Counted from the stretch's first letter, positions 11,237 to 23,654 are shown. The stretch: DNA of 64,000 nucleotides from Antedon bifida (GCA_963402885.1 OY727093.1:22381409-22445408), one strand, 5' to 3'. Made by a program: numbers and translations. Notes: generated by a model from the sequence alone, not told the origin.

Positions 11237-12208
11237 TTATTCATAATGAAATAAAAGTAGATAAAATGAGAAACATTCAATATTATTAATTAATAATGTT
11301 ATAATAATGCCTAACAAAAAATGGTTTATTTGCTGTAACATTGTGGGACGGTTGTAAAAAAGTTTTTTGTCATTAAATATGTTATGTTTAAAATAATTTC
11401 ATATCATAGTAATATATTTTAGTTTTAAATTACATTTCAGAGTTGGGAAAAAACATCATTTTATTATTTTAATATATTTTAAATAATGATATGGCTTTGG
11501 TAAACTTGAATATATTTGTTAATGTTGTTGTTGAATAAAATCTATTGTGAAGGTTATTATGCAATATTACTATAGTACTAGCCTAGGCCTAGTATTGATA
11601 TTCTATTAATTATTCGAGAGTAATAATATATTTGTTAATGTTGTAAATTTAATAAAATCTATTGTGAAGATTATTATGCAATATTACTATAGTACTAGGC
11701 CTAGCCTAGGCCTAGTAGTATTGATATTCTATTAATTATTCGAGAGGATTATAATATATTTGTTAATGTTGTAAATTTAATAAAAATCTATTGTGAAGAT
11801 TATTATGCAATATTACTACTAGTATTTTTATTATTTTTCATTTCATAAACCATATTCTGTGGCCTACGCTTACTAGTTAGGCCAAGTTGGTCCACCAAAT
11901 GATAATTGGTTCACTGCCCGCCGTAGTCGTACACGTGCGCGCGTGCTGACTGACATCTGCAGACTACTGTCTACTCTACATCACTAGGCTAGACCTAGAA
12001 GAAATTACAGACGCGCGCCTAGCCTGGAATAATAGCTGTTAGTTAATCACTTACCAGTCATTCCAACCCTCTCGCCAATCTCGTTCCATATATCATTTTT
12101 TTTAATTTTGTTTTTGTATTCGGCGTGTCCCTTGTCATACAGAACTGTGTTTAGTTGAACGTTCAAAATCAGTGTTTCCAAAACAACGTCTGATGTTGTG
12201 TCAGCCAT
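9449..12208 (-). CDS. MADF-BESS accessory protein, copy C
   Basis: Exons 12,055-12,208 (ATG at 12,208), 9943-10,099 and 9449-9779 (TAG at 9449) make 642 nt and 213 residues, matching copy B. Donors are G|GTAAGT and GA|GTAAGT; acceptors are TTTAAAG|GA and TTTCAG|GA. Intron 1 is 1,955 bp and contains transposase exon 2 (10,324-11,236) on the other strand. A purine-rich GAGGAGGAGAGG tract lies just upstream of the ATG (12,217-12,242). Function as for copy B: MADF DNA-binding domain at about residues 13-100, basic cluster at about 140, BESS-like motif at about 170-210. Confidence 0.9.
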
Positions 12209-12472
12209 CGCGCCACAGAGGAGGAGAGGAGAGGAGGAGTGGAGAAATTCACTGTTGATGACAGGTATGACGTACCATCATCTGATTGGCTAAAAACAAA
12301 ATTATCGGGCGATACAAAAAAAAAATCGCTATAGAAGCCATTCGACCGATTTGGCTCCCGATGACCGTCTCGATTATCGCTCTAGTGTGACCGCCCCCGC
12401 TGTTATGCACTATACCGATATTTTTGTATCGATATCGGTCTAAAATATCGGTAAGGTGTGACCGGGCCTTAA

Positions 12473-14747
12473 ATGTGCTTAGTCGTCAGCAATAAGCTTA
12501 AACTCATCGGTGACTTTGCGCTTGCGTAGTTTTATTGTTTAGTCAAAATCAGTGATCCATGAAGAAAATTTGATAGAGAATCTCGTAAAATGCACCGATG
12601 AATGCACAGTACACATTGCTACAGAGGCGATGCGACGACAATAACGACAATCGTGAGGTGTTTTCTCGAATAATCGTATAACGATCAAAACGGTACTAGG
12701 ACCGGTACTTTTTTAACACAATTTACATATTTAACTAAAACTATAAGCTATATAAATGAACAAATATCATAATACGATAGATCTACAGTAGTTTACTTCA
12801 CAAAATAAGCATAATGAATCATATATTAGGAATTATACTTTTTGAATAAATTGTACATAAAAATAGTTATTATATCATACTAAAATTCATCAATAAAGTA
12901 GAAGGACTTAACTTACAAATACTGGGACACTACAGTACGCCGCTAGTCAATCTTCTACGAGTTAAGAAAATAATACCGTACTTTGGCATAATTCTAATAA
13001 ACTCGCATAATTGTAATATAAATCAAAGACTAAAATCTGATTATCGCGACGCGGTCAAGACAAACTGGATTCCAATCTCTGTTAATACATGTCTCTATAT
13101 TTACATTAACGGATTTAATTTAGTGTGTCGTCTGAAGCGATTCGTATCCGTAGCATTGCGTCGGGCACTATCATTCGAGTTCGATCGCTATATTTGTTGA
13201 CGTTTCAGTAAATTTAGACATTATTTCAAAATCATATTACCATATCTGGTAGATATTGCATGCTTTTGAGAAGAATACCCGATTCTCAATGTATCTGAAA
13301 TCACACTTAGGCCTACTATATAAGATTAACCATCTTTTAAAAACAAAATAATTATGTAAGATTTAACACAACCGATGCTACGATCTATTTACTAGTCATT
13401 GGCAACTGAGCACTCACCTTAATATTTCACAATGTTGTGATCAGTAATAATTTGACAACTAAACATGTTAGTACTGCCCCGCCAATAATTATTAATTCAA
13501 GTTCAAATGTATTTAGTCAAAGAAAAATCAGCATGGACCTTATACAGTAATACCATAATCTATATTTCTATATAAAATTCGGTAAATCGCGCGTTATTTC
13601 TAGAATGTTTACTCGATGGTATATAAAGTTGGTTAGAATCTCGGTACTGATTTAAACCACCAGATGTAACCCTGTTTACTAATTAAATTGAGTTAGATAA
13701 TTAGTTATTGACAATTAAAGCGAATTTAGGTTGAACGATTTGCCTCAAATAGGGGTGTTTTCCGACCGTAGTATACACTGTCTAATGGATGTCCACTTAA
13801 AAAATACCTGAAAACAATAATACGAGGATGCTTCGCATTTTCCTATCTCCTCCTACGATAATTGTTTTTAATAGCTGAAAACCGGTTTAACAGCTCGAGT
13901 ACAGTATCATAATGTTGAAGACAGGCCGATTTTCTTAAAACAATACTATTTTGATAGATTTAATATACGTTTATACAAATGTATTGATTTGCGATGAAAG
14001 GAACATTCCAATCTCTCAGACTCCCAGTTTGTAGGTAAATTTATGAGCCCTCCATGGTTTAACACAAGTAGGTAAATTTATGGGCCCTTTGAGAATAAAC
14101 GTAAAACTGAGATATAGCATTGTAATACTTTGACAATATTGTAAATACTGTACGTAATAACCATTTTTGGTCGCCATTTGAATTGAAATTTTCTTACTGT
14201 GAATGTGGTTACTGTTTATTGTATTAATTGGTAATTATAAAAAATATAAACGTCGTAGTGGTGTATCGTTACATGTACTTTACTATTTCAATCGACTATA
14301 ACAGGGACAGTTTTAGTTTTTTGGACTCATTTTAAGACAAGTTTCTCCTTCGGAAGTAGGCCTAATTCCCAGTGTGCTAATTTTAGTTGACATTAATCAT
14401 CGTGTCTATTTATTCGTTTCTGAAAACGACAATGCCCCCCCGGAAGGTAAAATTGAAGTTCTTCCAACGTTCTTAGTAATAATTTGGAAAGGAAAATATA
14501 CAATTCTTTGAACTGACTTTTATACATTTTTATTTAAATTGCACATTTTAAGTCGCCTTAATTTTCTGAATTATTAGTCTACGAACAAGAATCCAACGGA
14601 AAAATAATTTCAATCTAGAATAACATGCTATAAAAATTATAATAATATTATTGTAATTATGTTTAATAATGTTATGATTGTAACTGTTATATTATTGTTA
14701 GTGTTTATTTCTCAATATATCTTTAATGCAGACCTCATAAATCTTAT
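12473..14747. other. Non-coding stretch
   Basis: AT-rich with no supported gene. No open frame of useful length with a recognisable domain, no splice-paired exons and no tRNA-like boxes seen. A short near-duplicate, AGGTAAATTTATG, occurs at about 14,033 and 14,070. Confidence 0.55.
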
Positions 14748-15652
14748 AGGGCCTGTTTCTGCTGAGCAGAAATAATCGATTATTAACCGTTTATTTTTTT
14801 AATCGATTATTTTTGGGCAGCAGAAACGGCGCAAAATAAAATAACCGATTAAAAATAACCGATTAAAAACACTCAATCCATTGCGTGATTTAATCGATTA
14901 TTTCTTGTTTTAACCGATTATTGCGGAGCAGTTTTGAGCTGCAACACAAATAGCGATTATTGACCCCACTTTGACCTCTAGAGTATGACAAACTCATTCA
15001 CGTCACAAAGCATGCTGTTTTTGCGCGATATCGACGACGATCAGCAAAACAACGATCCCGATGTAGACCGAATAACAATCAAATGTTAAACATTTTATTT
15101 TTATTATTTTGTGGGTGAGAATTATACCGAGAGACTCCAGGATTCTGTGTTACAAGTATACCGTTACATCCCACCAGTCCAGCTAGGCTAACGATGTTTT
15201 ACTTGTCCGTTTTTAGGCCTGTTGTCTGTTGACTTGTTTCGGTAGAAATATAAAGCCTATAGGCCTAGCAGGCCGAAGGTAGAGCCAACAAACGGCTGAA
15301 CGAACTTTTCTCGCCGAAGTGTCTTTATTAATATAACATCATTATTCTGTTAGATGTGGTACGGTAGTAGGCCTAGATGTTTATTTTACAAATAATATAG
15401 CTTTACATAAGAGTAATTTTTAATCCTACATGTGAGAGTTTTAGGCAGCGATAGGATGTAAACAAACCAACTCTTATCGGCCTTTCATAACTTGAATGCG
15501 CTGTGGGGGAATGATGACGTGATTTTAAAAACCGATTACCTGAATAACCGATTAAAGTCGTAGCAATTTTGAATTGCAACGCGATTATTTTTGTGGTTTG
15601 CGGTGACTGGAAAAAATCGATTATTTTGTTTTTTTCAGCAGAAACAGACCCT
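14748..15652. mobile_element. 905-bp non-autonomous DNA element (MITE-like)
   Basis: The ends are inverted: AGGGCCTGTTTCTGCTGA on the left and its near-perfect complement (one Y position) on the right. The interior holds several AACCGATTA/TAATCGGTT/AATCGATTA motifs near both ends, like sub-terminal binding sites. No coding capacity. The target duplication is unclear (TTAT left, TAAA right). Confidence 0.75.
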
Positions 15653-15677
15653 TAAAGGAATCAATTTGTATTGTTAA

Positions 15678-16188
15678 AGATGTATTGTCCCTTGAGACAC
15701 AAAAAAATGAAGGTCAAAATATTCTAAATTTAAATTGGCCATATCAAAGTAATATTAAAGTTATTCACTTTAAGTCGAAAATTAACAGGTAATTTAATTT
15801 AATTACATTTCTTCTGGAAAATCGTCGCGAGCGAATGTAAACAAAGATTTCAAACCACGAGTATGCATTATGCATGATGCTAATTAGGATTGTTTACAAC
15901 TCGTCACAGTTGAGAAGGTGTTTTCATACAGATCTCGAGGAAATTTTATGATTATGCATACAGAGTAGCCAAACAAGCGCGTTGCATTATGAGATACGTT
16001 TTGATCGAAAACTTTGACTTCCAGTCAAAGTTATTTTTTGAACAAAAAAACGTCTGTATTTCAGTCTAATTGATTTTATTTTTGACAAGTTTTTGGTCAA
16101 AGTTAATAACTATTATGATACTTCAAAATGACACACTTTTTTTTAAATAAAATTTTTTTGGGGAATTAGTCAAAGGGACAATACATCT
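15678..16188. mobile_element. 511-bp TTAA-flanked MITE, copy 1
   Basis: Inverted ends AGATGTATTGTCCCTT, with TTAA immediately outside on both sides (15,674-15,677 and 16,189-16,192). A second copy lies at 56,682-57,204 with the same TTAA flanks. TTAA duplication is typical of piggyBac and Kolobok elements; which applies cannot be told from the ends alone. No coding capacity. Confidence 0.85.
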
Positions 16189-16585
16189 TTAAGCAGAACA
16201 GCACAATGGTTAGAGAGGGATGGAGTTTTATCATATAGATAATACTAGTTGTACTAGTTCCATTATGAATAGTTTTAGTCAAGTTCTTTATTCGTTTTTA
16301 CATGTCTTTAATTAATTAAAATTAAATAATTTTAGAACAATATTCAACATATAAACAATAAATATGTTTCCACAAGTTTATAAGGTCATAATTTAATTTA
16401 ATTCTATACATATTTTTCCAATCTAAATGTCCCATGTGTCTTTCTTTGTTTTGTTTTATTATTTATTGTTCACAATAAACATATTAATAATTACAGTTAT
16501 TCATATGATACACAATTATCAAAATCTTAAAAGATCTTTAGTAGATCAACGAAAAGGTATGTTCCGGTTAATAATATTCGGTGAT

Positions 16586-17408
16586 CAGGGGCGGACGCAG
16601 GGGTGTTGCCCCTTAATTTCATAGTAAATGTTTTTTTCTACCACTAAATTAAAATTTAAATTAGATCCCATTTTATCATAATATATATTAACCATTAACG
16701 TCGTTATAGAAGTCCAGGGTTGGAAGAGTCTATATTATGTAAACTGACTGACTGCAGAGTAAAATAACCGCGCACAATTTAACAGCGGTCAGTGGATTTA
16801 TTTTCATTTCTCTACGTCCGTAAAATTAGGCCGAATTTCCGTAGTAATTACGAACGTTCCGAACTTTGAAATAACAGTTGTACAGTATAGTGGATATATG
16901 AAAATGAATTTGGAAATTGTGGTTTTACTGACTTATTTAGCATTTATTTCAAAATAATACAATTCAACGTTTTGCTCAATATATTTATAGCAGCAGCTTC
17001 ACATATTTTGTCTAAGTTTTTAAAATTATTAATTGATAATAGGCCTAGTAATTAATTTGTATTAATTGATTATAATTGCTAGAATAATATTACCTTACCG
17101 GAAGTACCTTCGTCGGGGACTTCCTCTGACGTTCGTATTGAACGCAAAAAATGTTATCCTTAGTCGCGTTTGTTTTACCGGCGGAAGAAATAGGCGGGAT
17201 AAATACTGCTGATAGATATTAGAGTGTCATTTCCAGCGAACTAGAGGTGCCATTTTCTCGTGAATTTTACGTGCGAGTGTACCATTTCCGGCCACCTAGA
17301 GGTGTCATTTAACAAAATTCGCGTCGCCACAGGCCCCACCATGGGGGTTTCTATTATGGCCCTGGACTCTTCGGCAACCCCCTTAAAATAGTCCTGCGAC
17401 CGCCCCTG
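16586..17408. mobile_element. 823-bp non-autonomous element with 5-bp duplication
   Basis: Ends CAGGGGCGGACGCAGG (left) and inverted CAGGGGCGGTCGCAGG (right), flanked by GTGAT at 16,581-16,585 and 17,409-17,413. CAGGGGCGG-type ends are common among hAT-like elements; a 5-bp duplication fits the hAT5 group better than classical 8-bp hAT. An internal near-duplicate reads GAGGTGCCATTTTC and GAGGTGTCATTTAA. No transposase. Confidence 0.75.
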
Positions 17409-17413
17409 GTGAT

Positions 17414-19164
17414 ATTAACTAATATCTTCTTTAAAAGGTATATGCCTGGTAAGGTATGGTATCTATCCTCTTTTACATTTTAGAACTCTTCTTGTAAAAT
17501 TTCGTTGGATGCGCTCTATGCGGATTGACTGGGACTTGGTTTGAGGCAACCAAGCAGGAAGTCCATATTCAAGAATGGGTAAAATTAAAGATTTAAAAAG
17601 AGACAGTAAAGCAGATTAATAATCGTATTAAATACATAGCCACCAGTAACCTCTTTCTCAGATCTCGTTAAATTTGAAATTTTATTAATAATATCACAAT
17701 CACATCATTAAACTGTGAAAACATGATAGGTTCACATCAAGAATGTTTAAATATTCGTTGCACCCGTCAAAAACAACATCGCGCGATGAGAACAGATCGC
17801 CATTCCAGTAGAGTGTGATCGTGAAAAATTTCACATGATCGCACTCTCAATTGAGACCCTAACGGGGGAAAGTGTCTTTACGCAAAATTACGCAATGTAT
17901 ACTCAATAAAAATACCATAAAAAAGAAAGATCTGGAAAAATTAAATAAAAACATTTTAATTTTTTTAGGATTATTCAAATATACCTCCTTTTTTAATGTA
18001 AAAGAACAAAAAATTACAAGGTATCCCCCCAAATCACGAAAAGGCATTTTCAAGAAAATCGTACATATTGAAAACAATAAAACAAAAATGAAGTATGAGA
18101 GATGATATTTTAAAATAACAGTTAAAATGTATGAAAAATATATAATTTTCTGGGTGGAGCTCCTCTTTAAAAAACACGTCCAAGACCCTTTTACACCCCG
18201 CTCCATCTAATTCCCAAAAGGCCAAAATTGAAAACACTACTGGAAAAACCAACTGAATACGGCTTATGAATATTTATAATTTCAAACTCTAACTTGTTTT
18301 CAAAGGTAGCTATACAAATATTACAGTATTATTTTATTTCATTTTTTTGGAAACAAAGTGAAATCAAGAAAAAAGGTACTCATTAAAACCCTTTTATAAA
18401 TTTATTTCACACAAAATGAAACTTGATCTTGATTTTTGAATGATTGTAGATTTATTTATTTATTCCTTTCAGTGAAATATAAACATTAAAAGGGAGCACC
18501 GAGGAAAAACAAAAGCTGTAAAAACAACTATCGCCATTCCAAAAAGGAGAAAATCCTATTTTCACCAAGATAGTGATTTAACGTGGTAGTACAGTGAATA
18601 GAAATCAATGAGTTATGTTTCACTTTGTCAGAGCTGGTCACATATTGTCAGTATTTACAGTATAAAATACTATTATATAATACATTTGTTTTAATTCACA
18701 TAAGATAAGAGGTATATTTTAGATAGAAAAGTATTGGATAGACTAGAATTTATGTACAGTACTGTCGTATGTCGTCCTATGTGACAGTTAATCAATGGCT
18801 CATTAGCTGTCATACATTACTATTAAAATAACCTGATGGTTTACATTCTGTTACATATATTACATGAAATGTGATACATAAACCGTGAGCGAGTCCTGCC
18901 TCCTCTTCCCACGCTAAACAATTCAAATACCGCGCATAAAATATGTGGCCTTGTGATTGGTCCACTTGATTGCGATTGATTTGCATGCGGCACATACTGA
19001 TGTTATCATAGAAATAGAAATTCTCTACAACTAAAACGCCTACGCCTGTTTTCACAACAAACATAAAATGAAAGGCAGTATTATCTGACATTGCCAACAT
19101 TGCTGATGAAATGTTGTATCCACTTCGACTTGGACAATTTGAAACGTTGATGTGTAAGTCTTAT
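17414..19164. other. Non-coding stretch
   Basis: No supported gene. Several A/T-biased open frames here lack domains and splice context. An imperfect inverted repeat (GAGTGTGATCGTGA with its complement) lies at about 17,813-17,848. Confidence 0.5.
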
Positions 19165-19167
19165 TTA

Positions 19168-22100
19168 TAGTAGAGCAGTTAAGGCCATAAAAATAGCCAA
19201 GTTGTGCACTTTATTACCAAAGCATGAAACTTGCCACAAAGTTTCTTTGATGTATATAGATTCAAAATATCGGGGGGTGCCAAGTGTCCAACGTCCGGTA
19301 TGGCGGCCATCTTGATTTCAAAATGGCCACCATAAAAACAAAAAGTGTTCATATCTTGGCAACTATAAACAGTAGAGACTTGATTCTGGTGTTAAATTGT
19401 TCACAAACCACATATTTCTATTTGCTCTAATGAAAAGTTTCGTCAAAAAATGACCGGAAATGACGTTTCTTCCAGTTTGACCTTTGACCTCTTATCTGTA
19501 TATCTCAGTAACTACTGATCATTTTCAATCGATTTTGGTGTCATTTTGTTCAGAATAGAGACATTTATATTTGTAGTAATGAAACATTTTTACATAAAAT
19601 GACTGGAAATACAATTTATAACCTTTGACATATATTATTATGTGAACATACTGTACAGTATGTGGTTTACATTGATATAAATGCACCTAATTTTTTTTAC
19701 CGAAATAAATGACACTTAATGCAAAAATGACCAGGAATTATTATTCTGAATTTTTGACTTTTGATGTGATAGGATAGGCGTAAAGTATGACAGATCACTG
19801 AGAAACAGCAATCACTGAGCTCATCTATGCCGACTTGTTTGCTAAACTGTGATGTGTCAATCGTTAGATAAAAGTTTTGGTCCTCTCTCCTTCATCTTTT
19901 TTTTTTGTTTGTAATGTATTATATTATATGGAAAATTGTCTGAAATAAAAGTTGAATTGAATTGTTAGATGCCATTTGGAAATATTTTTTATGTAAAGTA
20001 GCATTCTTTCGTTGGCCTCTTTGATGTTACATATGAGACAAGTTCGGAAAGTTCTCATTTTCATGAGTTAAGAGAACACCGTCTTTCAAAGTACTTACTA
20101 CAGTAGACCTACTTTCATTAGTCAGAAACTCAGATAATTCTTGTTCATTTTCGTTGCATCTAAACAAATGTACTCAATTTTTATGGTAATGGGCCTTTAC
20201 TGTAAACCATCTGAATCCTTCCTCGATTTTCTCTAGTCATTGATTTTTTAGCAAAATCCGAACCAAATCAATTCGTAAAAGACATCTCAATATAATTATT
20301 CAAGTAATCCTCAAATTAGTGACATGGACCTACAATATACTGATGTAAGACCATCCACAGACAAAGAAGGGGGTATAAGACCATCCACAGACCAAGAAGG
20401 GGATATATTAAAGACCATCCACAGAGAAAGAAGGGGGTGTAAGACCATCCACAGACAAAGATGGGGTGTAAGACCATCCACACACAAAGAAAAAGGTGTA
20501 AGACGATCCACACACAAAAAAGGGGTGTAATACAATCCACAGACAAAGAAAAGGGTGTAATACCATCAACAGACAAAGAAAAGGGTGTAATACCATCAAC
20601 AGGCACAGAAGGGGTATAATACAGTCCACAGACAAAGAAAGGGGTGTAAGACCATCCACTGACAAAGAAAGGGTATAGGACTACTTACAGACAAAGAAGG
20701 GGGTATAAGACCATCCACGGACAAAGAAGGGGGTGTAGGACCGTCTAAGACAAAGAAGGGGGTGTAAGACCATCCACTGACAAAGAAAGGGTATAGGACT
20801 ACTTACAGACAAAGAAGGGGGTATAAGACCATCCACGGACAAAGAAGGGGGTGTAGGACCATCCACAGACAAAGAAGGGGGTGTAGGACCGTCCAAGACA
20901 AAGAAGGGGGTGTAAGACCATCCACTGACAAAGAAAGGGTATAGGACTACTTACAGACAAAGAAGGGGGTATAATACCATCCACGGACAAAGAAGGGGGT
21001 GTAGGACCATCCACAGACAAAGAAGGGGGTTTCGGACCATCCACAGACAAAGAAGGGGGTGTAAGACTATGCACACACAAAGAAGGGATTATAAGACCAT
21101 CTACAGACAAAGAAGTGGGTGTAGGACCATCCACAGACAAAGAAGGGGGTGTAGGACCATCCACAGACAAAGAAGGGATGTAAGACCATCTACAGACAAA
21201 GAAAGGGGTGTAAGACCATCCACACACAAAGAAAGGGGTGTAATACCATCAACAGACAAAGAAAGGGGTGTAATACCATCAACAGACAAAGAAGGGAGTA
21301 TAAGACCATCCACAGACACAGAAGGGTTAAAGACCGTCCACAGACAAAGAAAGGGGTTCAAGACCATCCACAGACAAAGAAGGAGGTATAAGACCATCTA
21401 CAGACAAAGAAGGAGGGGTAGGACCATATTAACCGAGGAAGCATACAAAAAGAAGATACAATCAAAATATAGGCCTACCACTTGGAAAACAATAAATTGT
21501 AGAATAACTGAGGCTTGATTGTTGAAATATAAAGGGTTCTTTGTAAGGTCATTATTAATATATTGATATAAACACGATCATCATACTATTCATTTGAAAT
21601 TCAAATACAGTCTATCTCGAAAAGAAGCTCATACTATCACCTTTTCGAGGTTTTACGGTATTCCATAACATGTATGTTATTTCCTCTCTGTCAAACTATT
21701 AAAACTTTTAGCGAATCAGAAGGTGCCAACATCATTGAACTAATGGTATCACCAAGCACAATGTTTACCAATTTTATGTACTATATACCATTTAAGTCCA
21801 TTAATCATTTAATATAATTACGCCTATCAGGTCAAAGTTCAAAGACCAACAAAAACCACATACAGTATATTCACGTAATTAAAAATCAATAAATAAATGT
21901 CAAAGGTCATAAATTGTATTTCCGGTCATTTTATGTGAAAATGTTTCATTACTACAAATATAAATGTATTTATTCTGAACAAAATGACACCAAAATTGAT
22001 TGAAAATGACCAGTAGTTACAGAGATATACAATTACGAGGTCAAAGGTCAAACTGAATGAAACGTCATTTCCGGTAATTTTTGGACGAAAATTTTCATTA

Positions 22101-22350
22101 GAGCAAACAGAAATATATAGTTTGTGAACAATTTGAGATCATAATTAAGTCTCTAATGTGTATAGTTGCCAAGATATGAACATTTTTTGTTTTTATGGTG
22201 GCCATTTTGAAATCAAGATGGCCGCCATACCGGACGTTGGACACTTGGCACCCCCCGATATTTTGAATATATATACATTAAAGAAATTTTGTGCCAAGTT
22301 TCATGCTTTGGTAATAAAATGCACAGCTCATGTCATTAACTGCTCTACTA
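19168..22350. mobile_element. 3.18-kb foldback-type DNA element with long inverted ends
   Basis: It begins TAGTAGAGCAGTTAA and ends with the complement, flanked by TTA at 19,165-19,167 and 22,351-22,353. The inverted arms run about 450 bp with good similarity (19,168-19,620 and 21,900-22,350) and continue more weakly, with indels, to about 19,790 and 21,820. The arms carry a TGGCGGCCATCTTGATTTC block. The middle is a ~1.1-kb minisatellite. There is no transposase. The TTA duplication suggests Harbinger-type mobilisation; the structure recalls long-inverted-repeat foldback elements known in sea urchins. Confidence 0.85.
20335..21425. repeat. ~30-bp minisatellite
   Basis: Roughly 36 head-to-tail units of about 29-31 bp, consensus near ACCATCCACAGACAAAGAAG followed by GGGGTRTAAG. 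A higher-order pattern is visible: blocks with CACTGACAAAGAAAGGGTAT and GGACTACTTACAGAC recur at about 90-150-bp spacing. Because the unit is close to 30 bp, several frames stay open on both strands; these are repeat artefacts. Confidence 0.95.
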
Positions 22351-22587
22351 TTAGCAATGTGTGAATTAGATTTGTGCTTATATATGACTATCGTAATTTA
22401 ATATTGAGCCTTCATTACAAGAATTTATTAAATCACCATCGATTTCAATTGAAAACTTTCATCATGTGATTTTAACTGAATCGTCATTTGCACTGTTGTC
22501 TGCAGGGTCCATTCAATATCACATATAAATACATTTTAAGGGGAAAATCCATTGCTACAAACTCTGAATACAAAACCTAACATAAAA

Positions 22588-23325
22588 CAAGGCCATATAG
22601 ATGGCTGCAGTCGCGTGCTCATTAGTGTTTACCGACCGACCGACCAACCTACCAACTGACCGAAATTACTGAACATGTTTAAAAATGTTGAAATGTTTAA
22701 AAACATTTATATTTTTTTAATTTCCACGTGCGTAGCCTGTCACTTTTGACGTGCTCGTATAACGTAATTTCGAGTTGAAAAGTAAGTCAAGAAAACAGAA
22801 ATCGGGCAAAAAGAGTGCGCAATAACATTTAACGGCACTCATGGCAATTTTGTAAACCTATAAAATTGCCTGAAACGTTCTCTTATTTCATCGAAAATAA
22901 ATTTTGAAAATTTTAAGCGCGCGTACGCATGCGTTACATGCGCTACGCACGTAATTGTATTGTCATATGATGATTTATGCCCTGAAATTTATGAGTAACA
23001 AATGTTATTTAATTGTGATTCATGGTTGTGAAGATATGATTACAAACGTGATTTCGTTACATCGTGCGTACACCGCGTAATTTTTTATTGCGCACCGTGA
23101 AAACATAATCACATCGATTCCTGGCCATAAGGAATATACTGTGAAAAATTGACTTAGCTAGATTAAACCGATATCAAGATAAGGTCAGAAAGCGATAAAA
23201 CGCATATTGATACCGGACCGACAGACAGACCGACAGACCGACAGACAGACCGACAGACCGACAGACCGACAGACCGACAGACCGACCGACATAGTGAACT
23301 ATAGAGTCGCGTCCACGCGACTAAA
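22588..23325. repeat. Dispersed GACC-rich repeat, copy 1
   Basis: Begins AACAAGGCCATATAGATGGC and GCAGTCGCGTG, passes a CCGACCGACC tract, and ends with a (GACAGACC)n tract followed by CATAGTGAACTATAGAGTCG and a hairpin GTCGCGT-CC-ACGCGAC. A shorter, internally deleted copy lies at 25,215-25,615 and a 5' fragment at 57,206-57,295. AGTCGCGTG near the start and the inverted form at the end suggest short inverted ends. Class not recognised. Confidence 0.7.
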
Positions 23326-23421
23326 AACATAAAACAATAAAACATATGAATGACCTGGTTGAATATTTTTAAAGTATATAATATGCATTATTTTTACAAA
23401 CGTCAAAAATGGTAGGGAATG

Positions 23422-23453
23422 GGTCTTTAAGTATTTTTAAATACTTAAAGACC
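23422..23453. repeat. 32-bp perfect palindrome
   Basis: Arms GGTCTTTAAGTATTT and its exact complement around a 2-nt centre. Too AT-rich to call a terminator in a eukaryote; possibly a remnant of a palindromic insertion. Confidence 0.7.
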
Positions 23454-23654
23454 TATTCTAATTATTATCCATATCTATTCGAATGTTACATTGCTAAACT
23501 TCAATTGAACCAGCATATTCCAAAATTATAAAGAAACAACATTCACTCTTTTAGTGTTGGTTTTTCACTCTTTTAAATTAAAAGAGTAAAGCAAGTGACA
23601 AGTATATTCTTTGTGATAAAAAAAATACATCTTTGTATATTTAAAGTACAAATT

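Larger units (their letters stand above)
8386..12469 (+). mobile_element. Harbinger-type transposon, copy C (head-to-tail with B)
   Basis: This copy is colinear with B without the nested element, about 4.08 kb. Its left end begins at ACCGATAACTATCGG, so the outermost AGGCCCGGTCACACCTA of the terminal repeat is missing. It abuts the TTA that follows copy B. The right end is complete (ACCGGGCCT at 12,461-12,469) and is followed by TAA. The outer flanks of the B-C pair both read TTAA, so the pair may have inserted, or may move, as one unit. Both genes are open; see the separate entries. Confidence 0.92.

Noticed and set aside
18810-19100. 96-codon - strand frame
   Set aside because: No domain, no splice context and low-complexity flanks; it ends just outside the 3.18-kb foldback element.
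20335-21425. Many open frames on both strands, and a CRISPR-like repeat pattern
   Set aside because: The open frames come from a tandem unit near 30 bp (a multiple of three). There are no spacers between the repeats, so this is a minisatellite inside a eukaryotic transposon.
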